From assembly GCA_020635655.1 (NCBI GenBank), contig JACJZI010000016.1:1-48292 (forward strand): a stretch of DNA of 48,292 nt, in the 5' to 3' direction. The position numbers and the translations under genes were made by a program. The stretch is from Flavobacteriales bacterium. GTDB taxonomy: Bacteria > Bacteroidota > Bacteroidia > Flavobacteriales_F > PHOS-HE28. The notes under the pieces are model-generated. The model did not search any database. It was not told where the DNA came from and worked only from the letters and a program-made list of their open reading frames with translations. Numbering within the stretch: the stretch's first letter is position 1; each line of letters opens with the position of its first letter. Shown piece by piece: positions 8,597 to 18,369 of this stretch.

Positions 8597-8619
8597 CGAG
8601 CGGAACCGCGGCCCCGCGC

Positions 8620-11382
<2,763 letters not shown>

Positions 11383-11388
11383 CCACCC

Positions 11389-12696
11389 ATGAGCAAGGAA
11401 CTGGAGATCAAGGTGCCGAGCCCCGGCGAGAGCATCAGCGAAGTGCGCATCGCCCAATGGCTCGTGGGCAACGGCGACGTGGTGGAGAAGGACCAGGTGA
11501 TCGCCGAGATCGACAGCGACAAGGCCACCCTCGAGCTCACCGCCGAGGACGAAGGCAAGATCACCCTCCTGGCCGAGGCCGATGCCACGGTGAACGTCGG
11601 CGACGTGGTGGCGAGGATCGATACGTCCGTGAAGGCCGAGAAGGGTGCGAAGTCGGCAAGCAGCAAGTCAGCAAGTGACAAGTCGGCCACGCCTGCGCGG
11701 AACGCTTCGGCGGGCGAGGCAAGTAGCAAGTCATCGAACGGAGCAACCCGCAACCCGCAACCCGCCAACCCGCAACCTCCCAACCCGCAACCCGCAACAG
11801 CCTCCCACGCCACGCCCGTGGCGAAAGCCGTCATGACCGAAAAGGGCATCCCCGCGGACAAGGTCCACGGCAGCGGCCCCAACGGACGCATCACCAAGAG
11901 CGACGTGGAGGCCTACATCGCCGGGGGCGTGTACGCGCCGCAGTTGATGAACGGCTGGGGCGGCAGCCGCGAGGCGCACCGCGCCAAGTTGAGCACCCTG
12001 CGCAAGAAGGTGGCCGAACGCCTGGTGAGCGTGAAGAACCAGACCGCCATGCTCACCACCTTCAACGAGGTGGACATGAGCGCGGTGATGGCCCTGCGCG
12101 ACAAATACAAGGACAAGTTCAAGGAGACGCACGGTGTGGGCCTCGGCTTCATGAGCTTCTTCACCAAGGCCGTCACCGAGGCGCTGCGCCTCTTCCCCGC
12201 GGTGAACGGGCAGCTCGATGGGGAGGACCTCGTGACCTTCGATTACGCGGACATCGGCATCGCCGTCAGCAGTCCCAAGGGCCTGATGGTGCCCATCCTG
12301 CGCAACGCTGAACAGATGTCACTGGCAGAGATCGAGGCCAAGATCAAGGAACTGGCGGTGAAAGCCCGCGACGGCAAGCTCACCATTGATGAGATGACCG
12401 GCGGCACCTTCACCATCACCAACGGCGGGGTGTTCGGCAGCATGCTCAGCACGCCCATCCTCAACCCGCCGCAGAGCGCCATCCTGGGCATGCACAACAT
12501 CGTGGAACGCCCCGTGGCGGTTGACGGCCGCGTGGAAGTGCGCCCCGTGATGTACGTGGCCCTCAGCTACGACCACCGCGTGATCGACGGCAAGGAGAGC
12601 GTCAGCTTCCTCTACAAGGTGAAGGAGATGCTCGAGGATCCCAACAAGCTCGTCTTCGGCGGCAAGGAAGGCGGGGAGGTGTTGTTGGGGTTGTAG
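11389..12696 (+). CDS. odhB: Dihydrolipoyl succinyltransferase, E2 of 2-oxoglutarate dehydrogenase
   Basis: This 435-residue E2 subunit moves succinyl from E1 to CoA. The lipoyl domain occupies residues 1-77, with the lipoylated Lys45 in IDSDKATLEL. A flexible linker of about residues 85-140 is rich in Lys/Ser and then in NPQP units, encoded by a short tandem repeat. The peripheral subunit-binding domain (about 145-180) contains GPNGRITKSDVEAYI. The acyltransferase domain follows and ends with the catalytic motif HRVIDG (His396, Asp400). It is in an operon with odhA, six bases downstream. The linker is the only odd feature; all catalytic signatures are present. Confidence 0.97.
   Translation: MSKELEIKVPSPGESISEVRIAQWLVGNGDVVEKDQVIAEIDSDKATLELTAEDEGKITLLAEADATVNVGDVVARIDTSVKAEKGAKSASSKSASDKSATPARNASAGEASSKSSNGATRNPQPANPQPPNPQPATASHATPVAKAVMTEKGIPADKVHGSGPNGRITKSDVEAYIAGGVYAPQLMNGWGGSREAHRAKLSTLRKKVAERLVSVKNQTAMLTTFNEVDMSAVMALRDKYKDKFKETHGVGLGFMSFFTKAVTEALRLFPAVNGQLDGEDLVTFDYADIGIAVSSPKGLMVPILRNAEQMSLAEIEAKIKELAVKARDGKLTIDEMTGGTFTITNGGVFGSMLSTPILNPPQSAILGMHNIVERPVAVDGRVEVRPVMYVALSYDHRVIDGKESVSFLYKVKEMLEDPNKLVFGGKEGGEVLLGL
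11743..11799 (+). repeat. Short tandem repeat coding the odhB linker
   Basis: About 57 bases are built from AACCCGCAACCC-like units, read as three NPQP blocks in the linker between the lipoyl and subunit-binding domains. The tract is in frame and does not interrupt the gene. Confidence 0.7.
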
Positions 12697-12700
12697 GGCG

Positions 12701-12747
12701 GCGCTATAAGCGCGGACAAACGTTGAGCATCCGCGCTGCAAGCGCGG
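12701..12747 (+). repeat. Two small related hairpins after odhB
   Basis: Two related units, GCGCTATAAGCGCGGACAA at 12701 and GCGCTGCAAGCGCGGACGA at 12734, lie about 30 bases apart. The second forms a perfect seven-base-pair stem (CCGCGCT, loop GCA, AGCGCGG; 12731-12747). There is no T-tract, so they are not typical intrinsic terminators; they may be dispersed mini-repeats or processing hairpins. Apart from them the 111 bases between odhB and the next gene hold only a -7-like box. Confidence 0.5.
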
Positions 12748-12795
12748 ACGAGCATGGGGATGGAACACCCTACCACCATATCCTCCTCCTCTCCC

Positions 12796-12803
12796 TAGCT
12801 TGC
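12796..12803 (+). promoter_or_regulatory. -7-like box of truncated cyclase copy
   Basis: TAGCTTGC lies four bases before the ATG at 12808. The same box and spacing precede the intact copy (15302-15309), so the duplication carried its promoter region; similarity begins near 12775 and 15283. Confidence 0.4.
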
Positions 12804-12807
12804 CGCC

Positions 12808-14074
12808 ATGCGCCGGGTCGTCGCCCTCGTCCTGCTGCTGGGGTCCGTCCTGGCGGCAATGCCGGTGCATGCGCAGCCCGATTCCTTGTGGCGGGTGTGG
12901 AAGGATCCGCACCAGCCGGACAGTGCGCGGCTGAAGGCGATGCAGGCGCTGGCCTGGCGCGCGGTGTTCGAGCGGCCGGACAGCGGCATGGCGCTCGCGG
13001 AGGAACAGCTGGCCCTCGCCGTGCAGGTGGGCGATGCGCGGGCGCGCTACGAGGCGCACACCACCCTGGCGGTGGGCAGCAGCATGAAGAGCGACTACGC
13101 GGCGGCGCTGGAGCACCTGCAGCATTGCCTGGGCATCGCCCGCGAAATGCACGATGCCAAGCGCGAGGCGAACACCTACAGCAACCTCAGCAACGTGTAC
13201 CGCAGTCTGGGTGATCTGCCCACCGCGCTGGAGCAGCTGCAGAGGAGCCTCCGCATCGACACCGAGCTGGGCAACACGGAGGGCCTGGCGGGCACCTACA
13301 ACAACATCGGCAATGTGCACACGGAGCTGCACGACCTGCCCAATGCGCTGGCGAACTACGAGAAGAGCGCGGCCCTGTACGAGAAGCTCGACCTGATCAA
13401 GGGGCGCGCCCAGGCGCTGATGAACCTGGGGGCCACGCACCTGGACATGGGCGCGCGGGCCCAGGCGCAGGATGAGTTCCTGCACAGCCTCGCCCTCTAC
13501 CGCACCATGGGCCGGAAGCTCGAGATGGGCATGGCCTTCAACAACCTGGGCCGCACCTATGGCGAACTGGGCCGCAGCACGGAGGCGTTCGCCGCGCTGG
13601 ACTCGGCAAAAGTGCTGTTCACCGCGGTGGGGAGCGGCAAACAGCTGGCGCGCAACCTCTACTACCGGGGCACATTGCTGCTGCAGGAGGGCCATGCCGC
13701 CGATGCACGGAAGGCCTGCGAAGAGGGTCTCCGCACGGCGCGGGACCTCGGCCTGGACCTGCAACGCAAGGAATGCAGCGCATGCCTGATGGATGCGTAC
13801 GAGCGGCTCGGCGATCTGGCCCAGGCGTTCCGCGCGCAGAAGGAGTTCATGGAGGTGAGCGATTCCCTGGACCAGCGGAACAACGCGAAGGAGGTGCTGC
13901 GCCTGGAGATGCTGCGGCAATTCCAGCAACAGCAGATCGCGGACAGCCTCGCGGCGGAGCGGGCGCGGTTCGCCATGGAGCTGGCCTACCGCGAGCAGCT
14001 GGGGCGCGAACAGCAGCGCCGCAACCTTCTGCTGGGCGGCGGGGTCGTGCTGGTGCTGCTGGCGGGCGGACTGT
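12808..14074 (+). pseudogene. Truncated copy of TPR/adenylate cyclase gene
   Basis: This is a nearly identical duplicate of the 5' two-thirds of the cyclase gene at 15314-17290. The two proteins differ at only three positions that I found over 422 residues (R/K and T/A near residues 146-157, and H/R near 295). It keeps the signal peptide, the TPR array and the transmembrane helix, ending GGGVVLVLLAGGL. Identity stops after 14074 (16580 in the intact copy), just past the helix, where REP-like sequence begins. The cyclase domain is absent and does not resume downstream. The frame nevertheless stays open through the repeat into the RAYT gene, up to 14781. Whether the stump is expressed as a TPR membrane protein or a fusion is unknown. 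Confidence 0.85.
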
Positions 14075-14083
14075 CTCCATCCC

Positions 14084-14113
14084 CCGCAGGGTCTCCGTCT
14101 CGGGACCCTGCGG
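14084..14113. repeat. REP-like hairpin, left side of RAYT gene
   Basis: A perfect ten-base-pair stem, CCGCAGGGTC (14084-14093) and GACCCTGCGG (14104-14113), encloses a ten-base loop. The same stem and loop length recur at 14799-14828 on the other side of the RAYT gene. A weaker six-base-pair hairpin, also with a ten-base loop (CGGGTC/GACCTG, 14137-14158), follows and may be a degenerate second unit. Confidence 0.8.
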
Positions 14114-14208
14114 TATCCATTGAGTACTTGAGCAGCCGGGTCCACTGCGTAAGACCTGCAGGCGGTATGCCTTTGGTTCCTGCGATACCTTTCCCGCCCA
14201 TCGACCGC

Positions 14209-14781
14209 ATGACGCTGCGAGCGCTACATCCAGGAGAGCGGGATATCTACTTCTGCACGTTCACTTGCTGGGAATGGCTGCCACTGATCGCGGAGACAAA
14301 ACTCCATGACGCCGTCTACAAATGGATGAATGGGGCCATCACCAGAGGCTATGCGATCGTCGGCTACGTGATCATGCCGAACCACGTGCACGTGCTGCTC
14401 CAAGCCCCGGAGGGTCATCGGATCAATACGCTGCTCTCCAATGGGAAACGGTTCCTGGCCTACGCGGTCGTGCAGCGTCTGGAAGCGGCCGGGAACCACG
14501 CGTTGCTCGCGCGACTGGCTCAGGCCGTGCGTCCCGGCGACCGCAAGCGTGGCCAGAAGCATCGCGTATTCACGACGTCGTCGGACATTCAACCATGCCG
14601 TGATGCCGCCACGGTCCACCGGATGCTGGCGTATGTCCATGCCAACCCCGTCAGCGGCAAGTGGTCACTTGCGGACGATGCCGTGGACTACCCCCATTCC
14701 AGCCTGGCCTTCTACGAGCGCGAGGTGCAAGGGATGGTCCCGGTCACGCATGTGGATCGTGTGCTGGGCGGAGAGGTCTGA
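14209..14781 (+). CDS. REP-associated Y1-type transposase (RAYT)
   Basis: The product is 190 residues of the IS200-like Y1 transposase superfamily. The HUH motif is at His59 and His61 (MPNHVHVLL), where the metal for single-strand DNA cleavage binds. The typical C-terminal region reads YVHANPVSGKW then DYPHSSLAFYERE. Family members act on REP hairpins as single-strand nucleases. The position where many RAYTs carry the catalytic Tyr (about 121-130) has VFTTSSDIQPC with no Tyr, so the nucleophile may be Tyr142, Tyr161 or Tyr169, or activity may be lost. Matching REP hairpins lie on both sides. The ATG at 14209 was chosen; 14167 is an alternative, and the frame is open upstream into the truncated cyclase copy. 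Confidence 0.85.
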   Translation: MTLRALHPGERDIYFCTFTCWEWLPLIAETKLHDAVYKWMNGAITRGYAIVGYVIMPNHVHVLLQAPEGHRINTLLSNGKRFLAYAVVQRLEAAGNHALLARLAQAVRPGDRKRGQKHRVFTTSSDIQPCRDAATVHRMLAYVHANPVSGKWSLADDAVDYPHSSLAFYEREVQGMVPVTHVDRVLGGEV

Positions 14782-14798
14782 GCAATGATGTGGGGGAG

Positions 14799-14828
14799 CC
14801 GCAGGGTCCGCTGCGCGAGACCCTGCGG
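14799..14828. repeat. REP-like hairpin, right side of RAYT gene
   Basis: The stem CCGCAGGGTC (14799-14808) pairs with GACCCTGCGG (14819-14828) across a ten-base loop, the same stem as at 14084-14113. GGAG stands directly before the stem, like the conserved tetranucleotide next to REP hairpins of known RAYT systems. The stem plus flanking G tract (GACCCTGCGGGGG) mirrors the left unit. Confidence 0.8.
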
Positions 14829-14883
14829 GGGAACTGGGGCGGCCACCTATATTGTTGACGGCATATTTCCCAAGAGAGTCCTT

Positions 14884-15246
14884 TTGGATGAGTTGCGGAC
14901 ATATCGCAATGAGCGTATAGCCTATTGGGAGAGGAGACGCTTATTCTATCTCCTGGTCCTGGTGCTGCCTGTAGTTCATGTATTTGTGATATTCATAATA
15001 GTTGGCTCGGCCGTGGGGGACCGCCCCCTCGACCTTTTTCGGGCGTTCTTGTACCTGATACCGGGGTGCGTTGGTGCCAATGCGTGCTACTCAGTTGTTT
15101 GTATCCCTGAATTCTTGGTGATGGGTACCCGATACCTTGCTCTTTGGGATCGTCTGCGCCTCTTGGTCCTTGTTGCCGGGTGTCTGTTCTCGATCCCCCT
15201 GACCTACGCATACTGTCGAGACGTCATTTGGATATTGCAGCACTAG
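14884..15246 (+). CDS. AT-richer hypothetical membrane protein
   Basis: The product is about 120 residues from a TTG at 14884; TTG at 14893 is an alternative. An open frame reaches back to ATG 14785, but that part runs through the REP hairpin and is probably not native. Three to four hydrophobic helices are visible: LFYLLVLVLPVVHVFVIFII, AFLYLIPGCVGANACYSVVC, and LLVLVAGCLFSIPLTYAYC. Base composition is visibly AT-richer than the surroundings, with many TAT, ATA and TTT triplets, suggesting acquisition from elsewhere. It sits between the RAYT gene and the intact cyclase copy. No family is recognised. The absence of an ATG and a weak TATATTG box at 14848-14854 leave the start uncertain. Confidence 0.5.
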   Translation: MDELRTYRNERIAYWERRRLFYLLVLVLPVVHVFVIFIIVGSAVGDRPLDLFRAFLYLIPGCVGANACYSVVCIPEFLVMGTRYLALWDRLRLLVLVAGCLFSIPLTYAYCRDVIWILQH

Positions 15247-15301
15247 AGGAAATAATCCTCATTATCGCGCGAGCGCTCACCCAACCGCCATATCCTCTCC
15301 C

Positions 15302-15309
15302 TAGCTTGC
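15302..15309 (+). promoter_or_regulatory. -7-like box of intact cyclase gene
   Basis: TAGCTTGC ends four bases before the ATG at 15314, identical in sequence and spacing to the box of the truncated copy. If used as the -7 element, the message would start at or next to the ATG. Confidence 0.4.
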
Positions 15310-15313
15310 CGCC

Positions 15314-17290
15314 ATGCGCCGGGTCGTCGCCCTCGTCCTGCTGCTGGGGTCCGTCCTGGCGGCAATGCCGGTGCATGCGCAGCCCGATTCCTTGTGGCGG
15401 GTGTGGAAGGATCCGCACCAGCCGGATAGCGCGCGGCTGAAGGCGATGCAGGCGCTGGCCTGGCGCGCGGTGTTCGAGCGGCCGGACAGCGGCATGGCGC
15501 TCGCGGAGGAACAACTGGCCCTCGCCGTGCAGGTGGGCGATGCGCGGGCGCGCTACGAGGCGCACACCACCCTGGCGGTGGGCAGCAGCATGAAGAGCGA
15601 TTATGCGGCGGCGCTGGAGCACCTGCAGCATTGCCTGGGCATCGCCCGCGAAATGCACGATGCCAAGCGCGAGGCGAACACCTACAGCAACCTCAGCAAC
15701 GTGTACCGCAGTCTGGGCGATCTGCCCACCGCGCTGGAGCAGTTGCAGAAGAGCCTCCGCATCGACACCGAGCTGGGCAACGCGGAGGGCCTGGCGGGCA
15801 CCTACAACAACATCGGCAATGTGCACACGGAGCTGCACGACCTGCCCAACGCGCTGGCGAACTACGAGAAGAGCGCGGCCCTGTACGAGAAGCTGGACCT
15901 GATCAAGGGGCGCGCCCAGGCGCTGATGAACCTGGGGGCCACGCACCTGGACATGGGCGCGCGGGCCCAGGCGCAGGATGAGTTCCTGCACAGCCTCGCC
16001 CTCTACCGCACCATGGGCCGGAAGCTCGAGATGGGCATGGCCTTCAACAACCTGGGTCGCACCTATGGCGAACTGGGCCGCAGCACGGAGGCGTTCGCCG
16101 CGCTGGACTCGGCAAAAGTGCTGTTCACCGCGGTGGGGAGCGGCAAACAGCTGGCGCGCAACCTCTACTACCGGGGCACATTGCTGCTGCAGGAGGGCCG
16201 TGCCGCCGATGCACGGAAGGCCTGCGAAGAGGGTCTCCGCACGGCGCGGGACCTCGGCCTGGACCTGCAACGCAAGGAATGCAGCGCATGCCTGATGGAT
16301 GCGTACGAGCGGCTCGGCGATCTGGCCCAGGCGTTCCGCGCGCAGAAGGAGTTCATGGAAGTGAGCGATTCCCTGGACCAGCGGAACAACGCGAAGGAGG
16401 TGCTGCGCCTGGAGATGCTGCGGCAATTCCAGCAACAGCAGATCGCGGACAGCCTCGCGGCGGAGCGGGCGCGGTTCGCCATGGAGCTGGCCTACCGCGA
16501 GCAGCTGGGGCGCGAACAGCAGCGCCGCAACCTTCTGCTGGGCGGCGGGGTCGTGCTGGTGCTGCTGGCGGGCGGACTGTGGAACCGGCTCCGCTTCGTG
16601 CGCCGCTCACGCGCCGCGATCACCCGGGAGAAGCAACGCAGCGATGACCTGCTGCACAACATCCTGCCCGAGGAGGTGGCCGCCGAACTGAAGGAGAAGG
16701 GGTACGCAGAGGCGCGGCACCTGGACGGCGTCACGGTGCTGTTCACCGATCTCAAGGGCTTCACCCAGCTCAGCGAGCAGCTCTCGCCGGCGGACCTCGT
16801 GGCCGAACTGGACACCTGCTTCAAGGCTTTCGACGCGATCGTGGACCGGTTCGGCATCGAGAAGATCAAGACCATCGGCGATGCCTACATGGCCGCGGGT
16901 GGTGTGCCCGATCCGCGTGAGGGCGCCGTGGTGGATACGGTAAGGGCCGCGCTGGCCATGCAGGCGTTCATGGAGGAGCACTTCCGCACGCGCAGCGCGC
17001 AGGGGCTGCCCGCCTTCCGCATGCGCGTGGGCTGCCACACCGGTGCGGTGGTGGCCGGCATCGTGGGCAGCCGCAAGTTCCAGTACGACATCTGGGGCGA
17101 CACGGTGAACACCGCCAGCCGGATGGAGAGCGGCGGCGAGGTGGGCCGCGTGAACATCAGTGCGGCCACGCATGCGCTGATCAAGGACGTTCCCGGACTG
17201 CGCTGCACCCCACGAGGCAGGGTGGAGGTGAAGGGGAAAGGCGCGATCGAGATGTTCTTCGTCGATGCTGACGCCGGGCCGGAAGCCTAG
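15314..17290 (+). CDS. TPR-sensor class III adenylate cyclase
   Basis: The protein has 658 residues. A signal peptide (cleavage after HAQ, about residue 23) leads an extracytoplasmic array of about seven TPR-like helix pairs (about 40-350). A Gln/Glu-rich probable coiled coil (about 360-403), one membrane helix (about 406-422) and a cytoplasmic class III cyclase domain (about 470-650) follow. Metal-binding Asp479 (FTDLKGFT) and Asp523 (KTIGDAYM) are present, as are transition-state Asn599 and Arg603 (DTVNTASRM). Lys519 and Asp592 (YDIWGD) occupy the purine-selecting positions and favour ATP over GTP, so cAMP is the likely product. The array probably senses an envelope signal or partner. A near-identical truncated copy lies upstream. 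The gene converges with a T9SS cargo gene. Confidence 0.88.
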   Translation: MRRVVALVLLLGSVLAAMPVHAQPDSLWRVWKDPHQPDSARLKAMQALAWRAVFERPDSGMALAEEQLALAVQVGDARARYEAHTTLAVGSSMKSDYAAALEHLQHCLGIAREMHDAKREANTYSNLSNVYRSLGDLPTALEQLQKSLRIDTELGNAEGLAGTYNNIGNVHTELHDLPNALANYEKSAALYEKLDLIKGRAQALMNLGATHLDMGARAQAQDEFLHSLALYRTMGRKLEMGMAFNNLGRTYGELGRSTEAFAALDSAKVLFTAVGSGKQLARNLYYRGTLLLQEGRAADARKACEEGLRTARDLGLDLQRKECSACLMDAYERLGDLAQAFRAQKEFMEVSDSLDQRNNAKEVLRLEMLRQFQQQQIADSLAAERARFAMELAYREQLGREQQRRNLLLGGGVVLVLLAGGLWNRLRFVRRSRAAITREKQRSDDLLHNILPEEVAAELKEKGYAEARHLDGVTVLFTDLKGFTQLSEQLSPADLVAELDTCFKAFDAIVDRFGIEKIKTIGDAYMAAGGVPDPREGAVVDTVRAALAMQAFMEEHFRTRSAQGLPAFRMRVGCHTGAVVAGIVGSRKFQYDIWGDTVNTASRMESGGEVGRVNISAATHALIKDVPGLRCTPRGRVEVKGKGAIEMFFVDADAGPEA

Positions 17291-17293
17291 TGT

Positions 17294-17311
17294 TCGGGTG
17301 ACCGCACCCGA
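17294..17311. terminator. Possible bidirectional hairpin between convergent genes
   Basis: TCGGGTG (17294-17300) pairs with CACCCGA (17305-17311) across an ACCG loop, in the 23 bases between the cyclase stop and the convergent T9SS cargo stop. Neither side has a clear T-tract, so termination is uncertain. Confidence 0.4.
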
Positions 17312-17313
17312 CG

Positions 17314-18294
17314 CTACTCCACGACCAGGCGTTGGTGCAGCGTGGTTCCCTGGTCGCTCACGAGCACCGTGTACGGACCGGGTGCCAGGCCATGCAGATC
17401 GAGCGTGACCGGTCCGTTGGTGGCGCGGAACGACCGCTCCAGGACCGTTCGCCCGGCCGCATCCACGATCCGCAACGCGGCGGTTGTGCGCAGGCCGGTG
17501 ACGTTCAGGGTCACCCGATCGTGCGCCGGGTCGGGAAAGAGCACGAGGCCTGGTGCGGGATCCAACGTCCGGATGCCGAGCCCACTGCTGGCACGCAGGC
17601 CTTCGTAAGCCGCGTCGGTGAAGTCCGTACCCTCGATGGCGATCAGTTCCACGCCATCGCAATACACGTACAAGTGTCCACCCGCCATGCCATCGCCTCC
17701 CGCATCGGTCAGCTCGAGGCTCAGGCAGGCCTCCGCGGGCAGGGGCACCGTTTGCGTCTCGAGCGTGGCGGGATCGGCATAGGGACCGCCCTGCGCCACC
17801 ACCTGGCCCAGGTCGTCGCGGATCGCCCATTCCGTTTCGCCGGGCTGCGCATCCGTCAGCACTTCCACATCCACCTGCTGTTGGCCGCAGGTGGGCACCG
17901 CGCCGCCCACGGTGAAGCTCAGCACGTTGCCGGTGCTGTCCTCGTCCGGGAAGCCGTTCACCGAGATGATGCGGAACTCCAGCACGTCACCGGTCGTGGC
18001 GGCCACGGGGGGAAAGGCGGGCTGCCGGACCTCGTCGGTGATCGCCGCGACGGCAAGCAGCCAATCGAAGGAGTTGTCCATCACCCCGTTCTTCCAGGTC
18101 TCCACCACGCAGCTGGTCATGGACGCTGAGCCCGCGTTCTGGATGCGCAGCACGGGGGTCACGGAATCCACGCAGGCGTAGCGCAGGCCACGATAGGCGA
18201 GGATGCGGGCATCGTACATGCTCTGGGCGCCGAGCAGGAGCGGCGCGGTCCATGCGGCGCACAGGGCGGCGATGGTGAGGGTCTTGTTGGCCAT
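17314..18294 (-). CDS. Secreted protein with type A T9SS sorting domain
   Basis: The protein has 326 residues with a signal peptide (about 1-23, ending LLLGAQS) and an exported beta-rich region containing several cysteines. The last 75 residues or so form a T9SS C-terminal sorting domain: LVLFPDPAHDRVTLNV, then LRIVDAAGRTVLE, and LAPGPYTVLV with a terminal RLVVE. The protein should cross the outer membrane by T9SS and be anchored or released at the surface. The middle carries WAIRDDLGQVVAQGGPY and LELTDAGGDGMAGG, which resemble repeats found in Bacteroidota secreted proteins, but no enzyme motif was seen. A TAGGTTTG box four bases upstream supports the start. The next gene upstream on this strand has the same type of tail. 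Confidence 0.8.
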   Translation of the reverse strand: MANKTLTIAALCAAWTAPLLLGAQSMYDARILAYRGLRYACVDSVTPVLRIQNAGSASMTSCVVETWKNGVMDNSFDWLLAVAAITDEVRQPAFPPVAATTGDVLEFRIISVNGFPDEDSTGNVLSFTVGGAVPTCGQQQVDVEVLTDAQPGETEWAIRDDLGQVVAQGGPYADPATLETQTVPLPAEACLSLELTDAGGDGMAGGHLYVYCDGVELIAIEGTDFTDAAYEGLRASSGLGIRTLDPAPGLVLFPDPAHDRVTLNVTGLRTTAALRIVDAAGRTVLERSFRATNGPVTLDLHGLAPGPYTVLVSDQGTTLHQRLVVE

Positions 18295-18298
18295 GAGG

Positions 18299-18306
18299 CA
18301 AACCTA
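18299..18306 (-). promoter_or_regulatory. -7 box (TAGGTTTG) of the T9SS cargo gene
   Basis: An exact match to TAnnTTTG lies four bases before the ATG at 18294, implying a leaderless or near-leaderless transcript. No -33 TTG was found at 19-21 bases. Confidence 0.5.
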
Positions 18307-18369
18307 GCACCGGGCGGGTTCATGGGGGGAGGCGCGGGGTCATCGTTCGCTGCGGTCCGGGCGCCCCGT

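Noticed and set aside
8419..8619. Upstream extension of odhA
   Set aside because: The extra codons run through the inverted repeat and the TACCTTTG promoter, and the family N-terminus begins at 8620.
14075..15313. Simple insertion of the RAYT element into the first cyclase copy
   Set aside because: The cyclase catalytic part does not resume after the element, so part of the gene was lost or replaced; what follows is the start of the second, full copy.
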